This document shows, in pieces, positions 30,589 to 43,429 of a DNA stretch of 64,000 bases (positions are counted from its first letter, which is position 1; each line of letters begins with the position of its first letter). The position numbers were made by a program, and so were the translations under genes. The notes beneath the pieces were generated by a model. It was not told where the DNA came from and did not search any database. It saw only the letters and a program-made list of their open reading frames with translations. Source of the stretch: Ascochyta rabiei (taxonomy: Eukaryota > Ascomycota > Dothideomycetes > Pleosporales > Didymellaceae); NCBI RefSeq assembly GCF_004011695.2, contig NC_082418.1, forward strand, positions 1,426,001-1,490,000, in the 5' to 3' direction.

Positions 30589-33500
30589 GCCGAGGTCGTT
30601 TTGTGTGTTACTTTTGATGACTGGAAGACTCCTTCGCTTTTGCGTTCGCTTTTGCGTTCTCGATGCTGGCTTTGTTTTGGTAGGATTTCTCTGACCGAGA
30701 TGCCTAACTACTTGGACCTTCCAAAAGTGTTAAATCGTTCTAAAATCTGAGGATCGATTCTACGTCTCTGCCGCCTTTCACAAACGATAAGCAGCCTGGC
30801 AATACTCCCACTGGCCGCTTTCTACTTCGCCAAGGCTTTGAAGAGCGGGGCTCATCATCTGCAAAGGTTGCGTCCGTCATAGTGCTGGAGTTTGAGTGGG
30901 TGTGAAATGCCTGATTACCCGTTCCAGTTCAGGGTTTGGTCGTACCGCTGCGCAAACTCGCCTATTCGTGTAAGCGGAGTTACTGGTCTCCCCGCGGAAG
31001 CTGTTAAATTCCCGGAAAGGCGACCTGCCCCCTCCATCGTGGATTTGTTGTCATTCATAGAGGTGTTCGAATTACTAATCCGTTCTTCTACGAAAGACGT
31101 GGTGTGAAAATTCAACAGTGGACTCACCACCTCTGCTCAACATTCCACTTCCATACGGGATATCAACCTTGAGTGCATCATCATGGTCGGTTAAGATCCT
31201 CCACATTGACGTCAACGTCACATCTAAATGGGCCATTGTACTTCAATTCGGATTCGTTTGCTTCGTTGTTCAAGCTATAGCCTCGTGAGCGTCACGCGCT
31301 TGGTACGAGCGACAGAAAGGATGCAGCGCCATCCCTCGCTACCCAAAAAAGATTTCCTGCATGGAATTCGACATTGCCTTTGGAATAGCCAAGTCACTGA
31401 AAGATCGCACATTCCTGCTTTGGTTGCGTAGTCTGCACGACGGGTTTCCTGGCAAGTCGAAGACATTTTCCACTGACATTTTCAATTGACATTCTCGGTA
31501 GACACATCATACAAACTATCGAGCCCGACAACATGAAGCATTTGTCTTCGATTGTGTGGCAGGACTTTCGTATTTGACTCCTGTTCTCTTTGGAGGCGGC
31601 CCAGACGTTGTCCAGCTCAACTTCTAGTTACTACTGAGGCTAGCTACATCATTGCACGATTTTGTCGGCGGTTTAAGACGTTAGAGACACGTGATGGAAG
31701 CGACTATATTCCTGTTATACGAGCTGGTCCCGTCAACACCAACGGTATGAAGAGATCTGTTACCGTAGCCTATGAAAAACGGCTCTGTTAGCACTAAAAA
31801 TATAGCGACAACAAACAAAGATTCAGAGCGCTTTCATTCTGTTGCTCAGACAATTGTAGTTACAATTTTTTAGATTTTCGAAACAGCATATATATCGTAT
31901 TTTATGAAATAGTAGGTTATATACAAGGCCTTCTACATTGTAAAGTAGTCTCGTAGAAAAAGGAATAAGCTTGGCTGGTTCGTTTCGTGACCAAACGCGA
32001 CCAACCCTTGAAAGGTAAGAAAACATCAGCACCAGAGGCTTCGTAAAAAACACAGCGTACGCTTCCAGTCGTCGCATACCAGCTAAAGCACAACGCCCCT
32101 TTAGTGACAACCTATCAGAATTCAGCCTGAGCTAGATGCTACATGTACTGATACTGAGTCCCACCAGTCCGAGTAAATGCAAGAGGGAACATTTGATACC
32201 GTTGATTCAATGCATAGTTGCTGCGAGGGGAGTTCAAAGGTACTCTCCCATAATTGGCGATCAACGAGCAATCGAAAAGGTCGTGGCTGCATCTGAGATA
32301 CTGCTGCGCTACTATGCATCTGGAGACGCGTACAATCGTAGCGATTGTCAGTCTGAGTAGGCTTGACACCTCCGCGTTGTGGTCACTAGCTCGGCTCGCA
32401 AGCTGCGGAGCGTTTTGCTGCTTGCACTTGTTCTGGGGGATGCTCACGCCGTAGATGGGGATGAAGGTCAAAAGACATCTAAAGGAAAATAGCACGTATA
32501 AGTATCGACATTGGATCCCATACCTGTTCGCATAATTGAACGTACCACAGGCATACCTAGGTTAGGTTTTTAAATCAAACCAAAAGTGTCGAGATGATTT
32601 CGATAGCCAATATCCTAATAGATTGCTCACTGCATCATTTCCTAGATCTTGCTCAGAGCCCTATAGTAGCTGTCAACGATATAGATCTACTCCAAGGGTT
32701 GTGCCTAGGGGTGATAACAAATAATATCTACACAAGCAGGGCCTCAGTAACAGCACACTAGAGAATGAATCAGTACAATGTTGTTTGGAATATGCTCTGT
32801 AGATGGAGATAAACACTTCCTTGGATGATAGTGCCATATGCTTCGGCCCAATAAGCACAGGAACCTTTATTCTTTTAGTCATTTGATTTTCCTTATTACA
32901 AGCCTCGTGTACAGAGCCTATACAACACTTGATAAATCAGTTATATTTTATGCTTTCACTGTGGACAAAACTTGTCACTCTCACCAAACTGATACCACCC
33001 ATTGTTTGCAATTCATACTCGATTTGGTGCTCGGCCCTATACAGAATAATAAGCTGTAAGGGAGAGATGAACTACAACTGTAGCAAGATGCATCTTGAAT
33101 GTGTTAATACGTGTGTCGAAAATTACCAGAGATGGAGATGTTAGTATGTTCGGAATAATCCTGCATCTTCTTAGATTAGACGCCTATAGGTCAGAAGCGA
33201 GGTGTCTTCTAACCGTCTCTCACAAGGTCTCAGTGGAAACCAAAGATGTACCTTGATGTTGTACGAAAGTCCAAAAAACCCGCGTACAGTATCAACGCCC
33301 ATATAGCTGGCACGTGTCTCGGATTTTCTTGACAATATCAATGCACAAGTGATGTTATGGTGGCTTCGAAGCCTGTTGAGTGTGCCCAGTTCTGCTTCAA
33401 CAAACATGAGAAGCCAGTGAATTGTGGCCAGCTCCAACGTGGCTAGAAAAGTCTCTCAGCGGTCTTTGAGGTCCCTATGAATGCTAATGCCACCAACAAT

Positions 33501-35519
33501 ATCATGGAATTTATTGCACTCTTCTTCGACGTGTTCATTTCCGTTATTTTACACACCGTACCTCCTACTAAGAAGCCTGAGCTCTCCTCTCGTGCACTTG
33601 GATTGCTTCGGTTGGGTTGACAAGGGATGGGATAGATCGAGTTGGACTGCCTGCCTGCCTTGGTTGGCAACCATTTCGCCTTCAATGCTTTTAGTTTTAT
33701 CACGCCTGAATGCGCTCTGCAAAGGAATTAGTTTGATGCACAATCGGTTTTCTCCAACAGGCTGCAAGCCAAGAGCGGCCCAATACGGATTGTCACGAAA
33801 TGAATGCCCTCTGTCGTGATCGAGGTAAATTCCACCACTGCACCAAAACCGCTCACACGCCGGTTTGGCTCTTTCGCCCTACGTCACGTCAAACACATCT
33901 CTTTGGAGTAAAACTCGCTTAAGCAAGCAGAGTTCCCAGTGCTTACCCTGGGTAGCTTTTTGCGGTAATTGTTGCAGCCATTTCGAGCGCGGAGCGTCGC
34001 CGTTTTCCCGGTGTCAGACTGTGGAGATTGGGCATGATTGGGTCACTTTTTGTGACTATGGAATACAGCTTGGAAGATTAGATCTGGCATAGACGCACAC
34101 AATGTTGAGGGTCCATGTCGATGTAATCAAGGCAGTCATGGTGTTGTTGAGAGATGAAGCGCACCCTGTAATCAGGCGTCTGCAATTAGTTGCGCAACCT
34201 GCCAACGGAGGCAGCAGGGACCGAGCATAAACTAGAATCACATTCTTTTTCCCAGAACTACAGTGACTGTTGGCATAAGTTTTGTAAGTGGGTCGCGCTG
34301 TAGCTAATGATCAAGCCTTGCGTATTGAGTTTTTTACAGCTTAGCACAAGGAGACAGTAGGGATAGTGAGCATCTAAGTTTATCCTCACACTGTATTGGT
34401 CCGGGTAGATAATCCGAATTTCTGCGTCTTCAGTATGTACCCCAAAACATATGCAAGCATCCACAACGGATGGCGCTATACTGCTAAAAGCTAGAAGGTA
34501 AATCCTCGACCGTTTTTGGCAGGCCTACCGATTTGACTGCGCGCACGGATACTAGAGCGCTTTGCATTCTGTGGGGTTCCAGACCGGCATAAGTCACTTT
34601 GATATGCGCGGTCATCCCTCCGATGGCGCTTGTTACGCCTCTGCTCTCTTGTTTGTTCTTTTGGTCGCCTGCCCCAAATGCTCAAATACGGGTGACTTGA
34701 CCCTGTGCATCGTTCTCGCGCAACTCATTAGCCAGGTCGCGAATGCCTATTGTTGTTTGTTTTTGCGACTTTTTTTTTTACCACGGAACTTTTGACTTAC
34801 GTTGAAAATCATCTAACACACAGTTTGATTCTTGTGAGGCGAATATTACATCTAACTGTGATAAGCCTCGAACATAATTCGCCCAGGCGTGGCCAAGATG
34901 ATGGTTAGCGGAACGCCATAGCAGGCAAGAGGGATCCACAGCCCCATCTGGACTTGTTTCTGTTAGCGTTTCTGCGCTGCACTGGAATTTCTTATGCATA
35001 ATTCTAATTCTGTTGGCTGTCCTGATGGTAGTTCGAATCTTGCAAAAGTGCCAAACCGCAACTCGAACGCGCTTTGTGCTATGTGCACAAGCCGCCGAAA
35101 AAAGCTTTCCATCTAACGAGATTCGCGTCGCTCGCTAGCTACTGTGTTTCTGTGCTCGTATTCGGAAACCTTATCTTCGGGAGAGCTAATCTCCATCTTA
35201 GGAGACCCCGCCGTACATGCTAGGTGGTCGAACGTGAAAGCTATTTAGCAGCAACATTGGAAGAAAGCACCTCCGATCGATGTGTTAACTCCCCTGTCTG
35301 AAACTCTGGTTCGCATCGCTAGGCAGCTGATATGCGAGCTGCGAGACTCCTCATCCTGCGCATGCTCGCTCTTTATTAGGAATTGCACAGCTTATAGTGC
35401 CCAGAAATGCCCGCCCCCTTATCCAGACATAAGCATTGCTCTTTTTTGCCACAAAACGACGAACCAACGTCGTAAACTCTCATTTGGATATTGGTCGCAC
35501 ACAAAAAGTCAGATCTTAC
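30589..35519. other. 4.9-kb gene-poor stretch, moderately AT-rich
   Basis: I found no recognisable protein, tRNA or transposon here. Open frames are all short and overlap on both strands. The composition is between that of the gene islands and the RIP-mutated blocks. It might hold decayed genes, regulatory DNA or lineage-specific small genes that cannot be supported from sequence alone. Confidence 0.45.
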
Positions 35520-36857
35520 ATGGCACCAGTCAAAGACAACAAGTTCCTGCCTGAAATCTGGGTGTTGTACTCTATCGGCGTCTTATGGGTGGCTTTACGC
35601 TTTGCAGTGCGGATCCGAACGGTTGGAATACGTGGACTACGAATAGATGATGGATTCGCCTTTTTCTCAGTGTTGTGCTGGACTATCATTGTTCTCGGCA
35701 TACACATCACGTACTTCACGGGCACGAACGTTGACTACTCAGCAACAGAGGTATGGGACCTCACTGAACGCCAGGTCGAGAGGGCGTCGTATGGGTCCAA
35801 GCTATACATTATCACATTATACGCGTAGTGAGTACATGATGAGCTCGAGAGTCCAGTGTCTAACTTCGACCAGCATTGCGATGGTGTTCAGCCTCAAAGC
35901 AGTTGTCATCATTCTATATCGACGGCTGGCCTTCGGAAACTGGCAGAAAAAACTACTTAACTTCACAGTAGCGATTTGTATTGTCGGGTTCGTATCAACG
36001 ACCTTGATGCTGAGTCTGATGTGCCTACCCTTCGAAAGGAGATTTCGAATACGACCTCTTCCGGATAACACATGTACGGCATCATCGACCTTCTTCATCG
36101 TACTTAGTTGCTTCAACGCATTCACGGATGCACTTTTGCTCACCGTACCTCTTCCGATGCTTTGGACCCTACGGATACCGCTGTACCGACGAATAGTGGT
36201 ATTCATGCTGCTTGCACCAGGCATATTCGTCATGGCCGCGTGCATCATTCGCGTCGCTTCCACTGTCGTGCCGGACATAACAATCCGCATTATCGCCCGC
36301 TGGGGAGCTCGAGAAATAGCCATCGCCCTTGTCGCTGTCAATACCGCAAGTCTTCGTCCGAGTAAGTAGTGGGTTGGAATCGGAGATAGTAAAAGCCATT
36401 CAATACCTGACATGAGTACCTAGTGTTCTGCAAATCATTTTGGTTGTCAGAAAAGGCCCGCGTCGAGCAAGCCCGATTTCCTCGTCGAAACCTTTACGTT
36501 TGGGGCTCCTTACACCGCGTCCAGAAAAGGCTCAAAACTCATCTTCCACTGAACTCGACATCGGCAGGCGAATCTACTATCAGAAACTTTGCCGCCGAAG
36601 AGTGTACAAGATCGCAGATCTCTTTTGAAGACCCCGATTACCAAGCTATTAGTCCGCCCAAGGCAGCACTTCAATCGACTATCGAGCGAAGAGACGGCTT
36701 TGCAGGTAGCTTTATTGAAAAGCTTGCCTACAGACAAGCGGGTAGCCGAGGCACGAGGGTAGAGAAGGAGCAAGATTTAGAGAAAAACGAAACACAGCGC
36801 ACCGAAAAGCCGATTACAAGAACAGTAATTGATTCGTTAGATACAGGCTTAAATTAA
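35520..36857 (+). CDS. Pth11-like integral membrane protein, fungal rhodopsin domain (409 aa)
   Basis: Three exons (35520-35827, 35874-36361, 36424-36857) with introns of 46 and 62 bp, both GTGAGT/GTAAGT-type, phases 2 and 1. Seven-helix rhodopsin-domain landmarks are present: LRFAVRIRTVGIRGLRIDDG, WTIIVLGIHITYF, YGSKLYIITLYAYIAMVFSL across intron 1, AICIVGFVSTTLMLSLMCLP, CNAFTDALLLTVPLPMLWTL (with N for C at its start), RRIVVFMLLAPGIFVMAACI, and NTASLRPMFCKSFW across intron 2. The C-terminal ~125 residues are a hydrophilic cytosolic tail. No CFEM domain precedes the helices. The family includes Pth11, a surface-sensing GPCR of rice blast, but most members have no known ligand. The stop codon sits at the very edge of the AT-rich transposon block. 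Confidence 0.88.
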
Positions 36858-36991
36858 TACATCATACAGAAGCTTTAATTCACAATTTAAGACCAAGAGC
36901 AGTTTTATTAAAAAAAACTTTTAGGCTAAGAGGTACTCGTATGTAGCAGAGTGTATTTCTAACTTAGTATAACTTACTCTATAAGTATACT

Positions 36992-37541
36992 GTAAAGAGT
37001 ATACAAATCGTTTATAAGAAAGAATAGGGTTAAAGAGGATAGCAGGTGTATTAAGGTACGTAGTATATAGTAACAAGACTAATTACTAGTATATTAGTAA
37101 TAACCTCTAACACCCTTATATATTCTAGGCTAACTAGCCCTATAGTAGCTTGCTAAGAGTAGTAGAGGTACCTCTAGGCCTAGCGCCTAATAATGCCTAT
37201 CTTCTTTAGATTATTTAATTTAAATAATAGTATAGTTAGCAATAGTATATCTTATTAGCCTAATTTTAAATACCTTTACTCTATCTGTTAGACTATACTA
37301 TTATACCTAAATCTAGCTAGTTTTAGGCACCTATGTTACTATTAGGCGCTAGGCCTAGAGGTACCTCTGCTAGTCTTGGCGAGCTACTATAGGTTTAGTC
37401 AGCCTAGACTATATAAGGGTGTTAGAGGTTATTACTAATACACTAGTAATTAGTATTATAAACACATACTACGTACCTTAATACACCTGCTATCCTCTTT
37501 AACCCTATCCTCTCTTATAATTACCTTATATACTCTTTATA
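36992..37541. repeat. Foldback element: ~200-bp imperfect inverted repeats around a ~150-bp spacer
   Basis: The segment from about 36992 to 37193 is the reverse complement, with scattered transitions, of about 37341-37541. Shared landmarks are AATAGGGTTAAAGAGGATAG, CAGGTGTATTAAGGTACGTA, ATTAGTAATAACCTCTAACA and GGTACCTCTAGGCCTAGCGC. No coding capacity; it could be a MITE or the remains of a larger element with long TIRs. Ends are approximate. Confidence 0.8.
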
Positions 37542-37768
37542 TTCTAATTACTTCTATATTATAATTAAAGATAGACCTTAGCTACTATAAGTCTTAAACT
37601 AAATTATTTAGGCTTACTGTCTTTAGAGAGGGACTAAGACAACCTACCTGTAGGAGAGCTGGTAGAGCGTGAGGTAACACCTCCCCCTGCAGATAAGGAG
37701 ATACATTAACAGACACTAAGTGTCTATAGTGCCTTAAGAGGATCTGTAGGCTATCTAGGGGGTACACC
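37542..37768. other. AT-rich spacer before copia-1
   Basis: No gene. It contains a slightly GC-richer stretch around 37640-37770 and ends in ACACC, the left target-site duplication of copia-1. Confidence 0.4.
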
Positions 37769-37931
37769 TGTTAGATAACCGACCTTGCCGAACCAAGTTG
37801 GGGGGTTTAGGGTTAACCTTGGTTAACTTAGGGGCTAGCGGCACACACACATAAAATGAGCCATTAAGACAGATAATTATTAATTAATCACCTTTATTAT
37901 TATCTTTGCACATTAAGCATATTATCTAACA
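37769..37931 (+). repeat. 5' LTR of copia-1
   Basis: 163 bp, starts TGTTAGATAACC and ends ATTATCTAACA. It differs from the 3' LTR mainly by transitions. Confidence 0.93.
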
Positions 37932-38049
37932 ATTAAGAGTCTTACTAACACTACTAAAATACCCTTTTAATATGTTGCTATTAACTATATATAATTTAAT
38001 AATAACTAATTCTTATAGATTATATAACCTACACACCTTAGTTGTATTA

Positions 38050-41000
38050 ACTGTAGACCTGCTGCGCCTCTCTAGACATATAGAAGAAGATAGACCTAAA
38101 CTAGACTATCCCTCTAAGGACTAAGCTATAAGTACCTAACGCCCTAGACATTACTAACTATAAGAGGATGCTAGCCCTTAGCAATAATAAATAAGGAAAC
38201 CCTTAGCTTCTAGAAATCCTATCTAAACTATTAGCTAATAGCCTAAAGGCATAGAAGGAAGATAATAACTATTAGAAGAGCTGCCTTAAATCCTATAAGA
38301 TAGCAGATAGAGACTACTATAAGGAACAGACTAACCTAGACAAGGTAGTAATGTTTATCTAAAGCTTAGTATTACCTTACCTTATAAAGAACTGCTGCTA
38401 ACTAGGTAAATTAATTTAAATATAGCTTATTAGCCTTAAACACATAGTTAGTATTAATGCTAAAGAAGAATAATTACACGCACGCTACTAATACCTAGCA
38501 GCCCTTAAACTAATAAGATAACCTAGGAGCTAGGATACCTAGCTCCTTAAGTATAATTATGCTGCAACTAACGCTAAAATAGAGAGTATTGCTGAAATAT
38601 ACAATATACAAGATACTATCTAAGACTTCTTAGATTTAGTAATAAAAATAGCGCTAACTTAGGTAACAACATTCTAGGACTATAGTAGATAATAACAAAA
38701 CATAACTTATAAAGAAATAATAAAACGCTTCTAAGAGTATATAAGTAAGTACTACCCTAAGGGGAAATAGTAAAGGGGCACCTTTACTACAGGGAATAAC
38801 TTAACTCTTACTACTAGTAGTAAATCTACCCTAGACACTCATAGGGACGCCTCTTATGTTATTAAAGACGTATTATCTACTCCTACTATATAGGGGAGTT
38901 AGGGAAGACCTTATTAAAAACAGAATATTAGTTAAATAACTACATCTAAGCAGTCCCTAAGAGGGGATACAGCAGCAGCTAGAGAAGCAAAATGCCCTAC
39001 TTATAAACAATGCTATAGACTAGAAGATTACTACTATGTCTGTAAAGATAAAGCACTAAAATAGTTTACCCTATATAATAGAATTGCTAAAATAGTATAA
39101 TTTAGAATAGAATAAAATGCTAACCTTTAAGATTAGGTTAGATCTGCAAAACAAGCTTGCACTAAGACACTAGCTATTAAGACATCCTAAACACTAGAGG
39201 CACCTCTAGGATAACTATAGGGATAGAAGATATTAATAATTAATATAAGTCTAGTTAAAGAATTATACAATATAGAGCTACTAAGCTACCCTCTTAGGAA
39301 CTCCTTTATTCTTAACTTAGAATTAATAATCTATATTATAAATAATAAGGACTAAATATAAGACCTTACTCTACCTGCATTAAACAACTACCTATAGGTA
39401 GGAAACTCCTAGGTATAGATATAGGGATATAGCACTGTCTATCTCTATCTATTAAACACAAGCTAACTAACTACTCTTAAACTACATAACGTAGCATAGT
39501 GCCTAGACATACTTTGCAACCTTGTCTCTTTCTAACAATTATGTTAACAGGGCATCTAGTAGGACACAAAAGGAGATCTAACTTAGCTTAGATAAGTAGA
39601 TAACACAGCTATTACATCCTTAGATAAACAACATAGATAATAGGTACTTAGGGAATAGCTATAGGCAGCATTTATAATATAATTAATATAAGGCTAAATA
39701 CCTAAGACTGCTACTACTCTGCTATAGCACAAGCAAATAGGGCACCCTAGAGCTGCTACTATTAAACACCTTATCTAACAATCTTAGGGGGTAAGAGTTA
39801 GGGGTATTACTACAGTCTAATGTAATGCTTACAGACAAGCTAAGACTAAGAGGCAAATTAGTTAAACACTACAAACAAGCGATAAAGGACTAGGAGAATA
39901 TATAGTAATTAACTTCTACTTATATAAAGAAGGAAGCTTTACTAAAGAAAAGAGCTAATTACTTGCCATTAACAGGCAATCTAGCTTCCTCTAGGACTTC
40001 TATTTTAAAGATAATTAACTAGAAAAGACAATTATCTACTTCCTAGACACTCTTACATAATTCCTGTTAAAACAATATAAGGTCTAGGTTAAGGTAATTA
40101 AGTGTAATAGTAAAATTACTATAATAAAACTAGAAGTATTAAGATAGTGCGCTGCACAATTAATTAGGCTTAAGCCTTCTGCACTAGACACCTAAGCACA
40201 GAACAGAAGTGCTAAACGCTTAGGGGGTATAATAAAAGATAAGGTACGCACTATAAGATTAGACGTAAACCTACTATAGGAAATATAGCTAGAGATTATA
40301 AGGGCAGCAGTGTACCTACATAATTAAACACTAAGGTTATTAAATAACTAGAAAATACCCTATAATGTGTTCTTTACCTATACAGCTTAACTAGCTAGCC
40401 TAAACATATAAAGTAGGAAACTAAACTAGGCATATCTAAAAGTATATAGATATAAAGCCTTTACTCTTATAAGTAACACCCTTTAAGGAAAATTATAACT
40501 CTAGTAACTAGACCTAAGAGCATACGTAGGATACCTAGTAGAATACTAATCCTTAAATATATACCAGATATAGATTCTAACCTTAGCAAAAGTTATTAGC
40601 ATAAGAGACGTAATCTTTAATAAGGATACTGTCTTTAGCGGCTAGACTTAGGACCTAATAGACAACCTTATGCACAGCACTCTTAAAGAGATAGTAATAT
40701 AGATAAGAAGCGTAGAGCTTCCGCCCCTACCCTAAAATAAGGCTAAAATCTAGTTATTCTATAAGGATAATACTATTGCACACTTAAATACTATAGATAA
40801 TTAACTAGGATATAATAATAGACAGAAAGCTAGACATATATATATAACTCCTCCTCTAACTCTGCCACTAGTTGCGCTGTTAATAAACATGTTGTTGCTA
40901 TCCTAATTAGCAAGAGGTAACAGCCAATTAGGAGTTAGCAGGTAGCACTAGTTAACTACTAATTAGTTAGAATTAACGCTAGCGCAATCTTAAGGAACTT

Positions 41001-42733
41001 TACAAAATATCCTATAGAAAGCTGTATTTATAGCTAGTATATAAGGTAGATGTATAGGCACATACTAGAGTAACAAAATTAATAAGGCTAGGTTAAAATA
41101 AATGCTAATAAAAGGGCTTAAGCCTTATTAAAGCTAACTCCTACTAGAGCCAACGGCACAATTAAACCTAGAGGACTACCCGCTTTACTAATAGTTTAGA
41201 GAAGCTAAGCAAGAAAACCTTAGCAGCTATTAGAATATAAAGTTATAGTCTAAAGTACCCCTAATAAAGACTAAGGTAGCAGGACACTAGATACTTAACT
41301 GTATGTGGGTATACACGTATAAGCTTAATAAGAACTACTACCTACTTAAATATAAGGCGCAACTAGTAGTCTAAGGTAACTAGCAACAAAATATTACTTC
41401 TAAAGATACCTATACAGTAACACTAGCTAGCAGGTCCTTTAGAATGCTTATAGTAATTTTAGCAGCATATAACCTAGAACTTAAGCAGTTTAATATTATA
41501 AACGCCTTTATTTATATATTAATTAACAGAGAGGTCTATATAAGGATGCTACGTAGGTATTAGAAACTAGGTATAGTCCTGTAGCTACACAAGGCACTAT
41601 ATAGACTAAGAATCTCTCTACTCCTCTAGTAGAAGGAATTTATATCTACTCTAACAAGCTATAGATTTGCAGTTGTTCCCTATAAACCCTGCTGCTTACT
41701 TAAGAATAGAGTTACTATCTTCTTCTATGTAGATAATATTATTATAGCTTATTACCTAACTAGAAGACATAAGGCAGATAAGGCCCTTAGCTATATTACT
41801 AATAAATACTCTGTTTTAGGAGGAAACAATCTGTAATAGTTCCTAGGAGTAGAGATAACCTAAGATTAAGACAACCTAAGGATCTTCCTCTTATAGGCGT
41901 TATACATTAACAAAATTATCTCCCTAGTAGATAAGACAGACATATAACACAACATACTAATATTAAGTATTAAGCTTCTACTAAATAAAGAGGAAGCTGC
42001 AGCATTAGAAATTAACAGATACTAGAGAAAGATTAGATCTCTCCTCTTTACTGCAGTTACTACTAGGCCTAACATTGCCTTTGCCACATCTAGGCTGGCA
42101 CAGTTTCTAACTAACCCTAGACAGTAGCACTATAATGCAGTAGATTAAGTATCATTATACCTACAAGGAACACAAGACCTATCCCTTACCTTTAGAGGCA
42201 ATAAGCACCTAGTAGTTGCTAGTAATACATTATTTGCTAATAATACTCTTAATAGGAAGAGCTTCTAAGCATATACTATTAAACTATATAGAATACTTAT
42301 TACCTAGAGAGCTAATAAACAAGACATAGTTACTATATTAACAACTAAAGCAGAGCTACTTGCCCTAGCACAGGTAGCTAAGGAAGCTATCTTTATCTTA
42401 CAACTATTATTAGAACTTAGCATACACCTCTTATAATTAATAATTACTATTTAATATAATAATACCTAGACTATCTAATTAATTAATAAGGAAGTCTTAA
42501 AACTCTAAACTAAACTACAACATGTAGACATTTATAACTACTAGCTATAACAAGAGGCAAATAAAGGCACTATAACAGTAACCTATGTCCTATCTACTAA
42601 GATGTTAGCTAACAGACTTACAAAGGCTCTGCCTGCAAGCAAGTAGTTAACCTTTCTAAGGCAGCTAGGACTAGAGAAACATACTAAACAAAGAAAGCTA
42701 GCTAACACCTAGATAGAATTACTTAACTAAAAG
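38050..42733 (+). pseudogene. gag-pol of copia-1, heavily RIP-mutated
   Basis: Read through many stops on the plus strand. A zinc-knuckle-like segment is at about 38990-39040 (CPTYKQCYRLEDYYYVC). A GAG_pre-integrase/integrase N-terminus is near 39725 (HKQIGHPRAATIKHL). The integrase end is at about 40520-40630 (AYVGYLVEY, then VISIRDVIFNKDTVF). Reverse transcriptase spans about 41290-41900, with CMWVYTYKLN and the active-site box read as YVDN near 41730. RNase H is at about 42050-42440 (RPNIAFATSRLAQFLTNPRQ, TKAELLALAQVAKEA). The order integrase before RT proves copia rather than gypsy. No stretch could be translated at length. Confidence 0.9.
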
Positions 42734-42738
42734 CTCTC

Positions 42739-42924
42739 TGTTAAGGGTTAAAGTGGCCTTCTAACGAGTATGCATTTGTCCTATACTACAGAAGCAGAAA
42801 GATAAGAGAGAAAGACAGATTGCCTCTTCTCGTACAAGATATAGCAAGATGCCAAGCTGTGCTCTATAATCACGTGCGTAGGTTTAGTGCGTAGTCTTGT
42901 ACACTTAGGGCTTAGCCCATTACA
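42739..42924 (-). repeat. 3' LTR of gypsy-2 (left end)
   Basis: 186 bp, TGTTAAGGG...CATTACA. It differs from the other LTR at about eight positions, all transitions. Confidence 0.94.
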
Positions 42925-43429
42925 ATACCCCTCTCCTTTACTTTAATACTTTTGCTTGTACGTAAAACTCAGAGCAGTAACATAACAGCAAAGCAGTTAC
43001 CTAGAGGTTACTGTTCTTAAAACAAGGCACAGCGTCTAAATTAGGTAATCTAGATTTTGCTGTAGGGCCGTGATCTTGTTGTGTGCGTGCTCCTTCACTT
43101 GCACTTGTACGGCACTGGCCAATTACAGTCTGTTTGCGTACAGCTTTGGCACTAACAGCAGTCCTAAATTGTTGTGTTGCCTTGTCTTGTAACTTAACTC
43201 GCGATTGCTCTCCTGTATGGTAACTGTTAGTCTGTTAACTTTACCTTAAGACCTCTGTAGCCTTGGCGGGGGTATGTAGGTCTAAGTCTCCCATATAAAC
43301 TGTACAGACCCCTCTCTAGAGGCTCTTCTCTTTCTTTACCTCGCGCTTAACTTATTAATTGTTCTACAGGTTTTATACGCTTTTCTAGAAGTCTTTCTTT
43401 TTAACAATCTTCTACTCCTATATGTTGTT

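Noticed and set aside
35030..35050. B-box-like GTTCGAATC
   Set aside because: No A-box or acceptor-stem pairing around it; not a tRNA.
37640..37710. tRNA-like A-box (TAGGAGAGCTGG) before copia-1, possible SINE head
   Set aside because: No B-box at the right distance and no cloverleaf that I could fold; one near-match is not enough.
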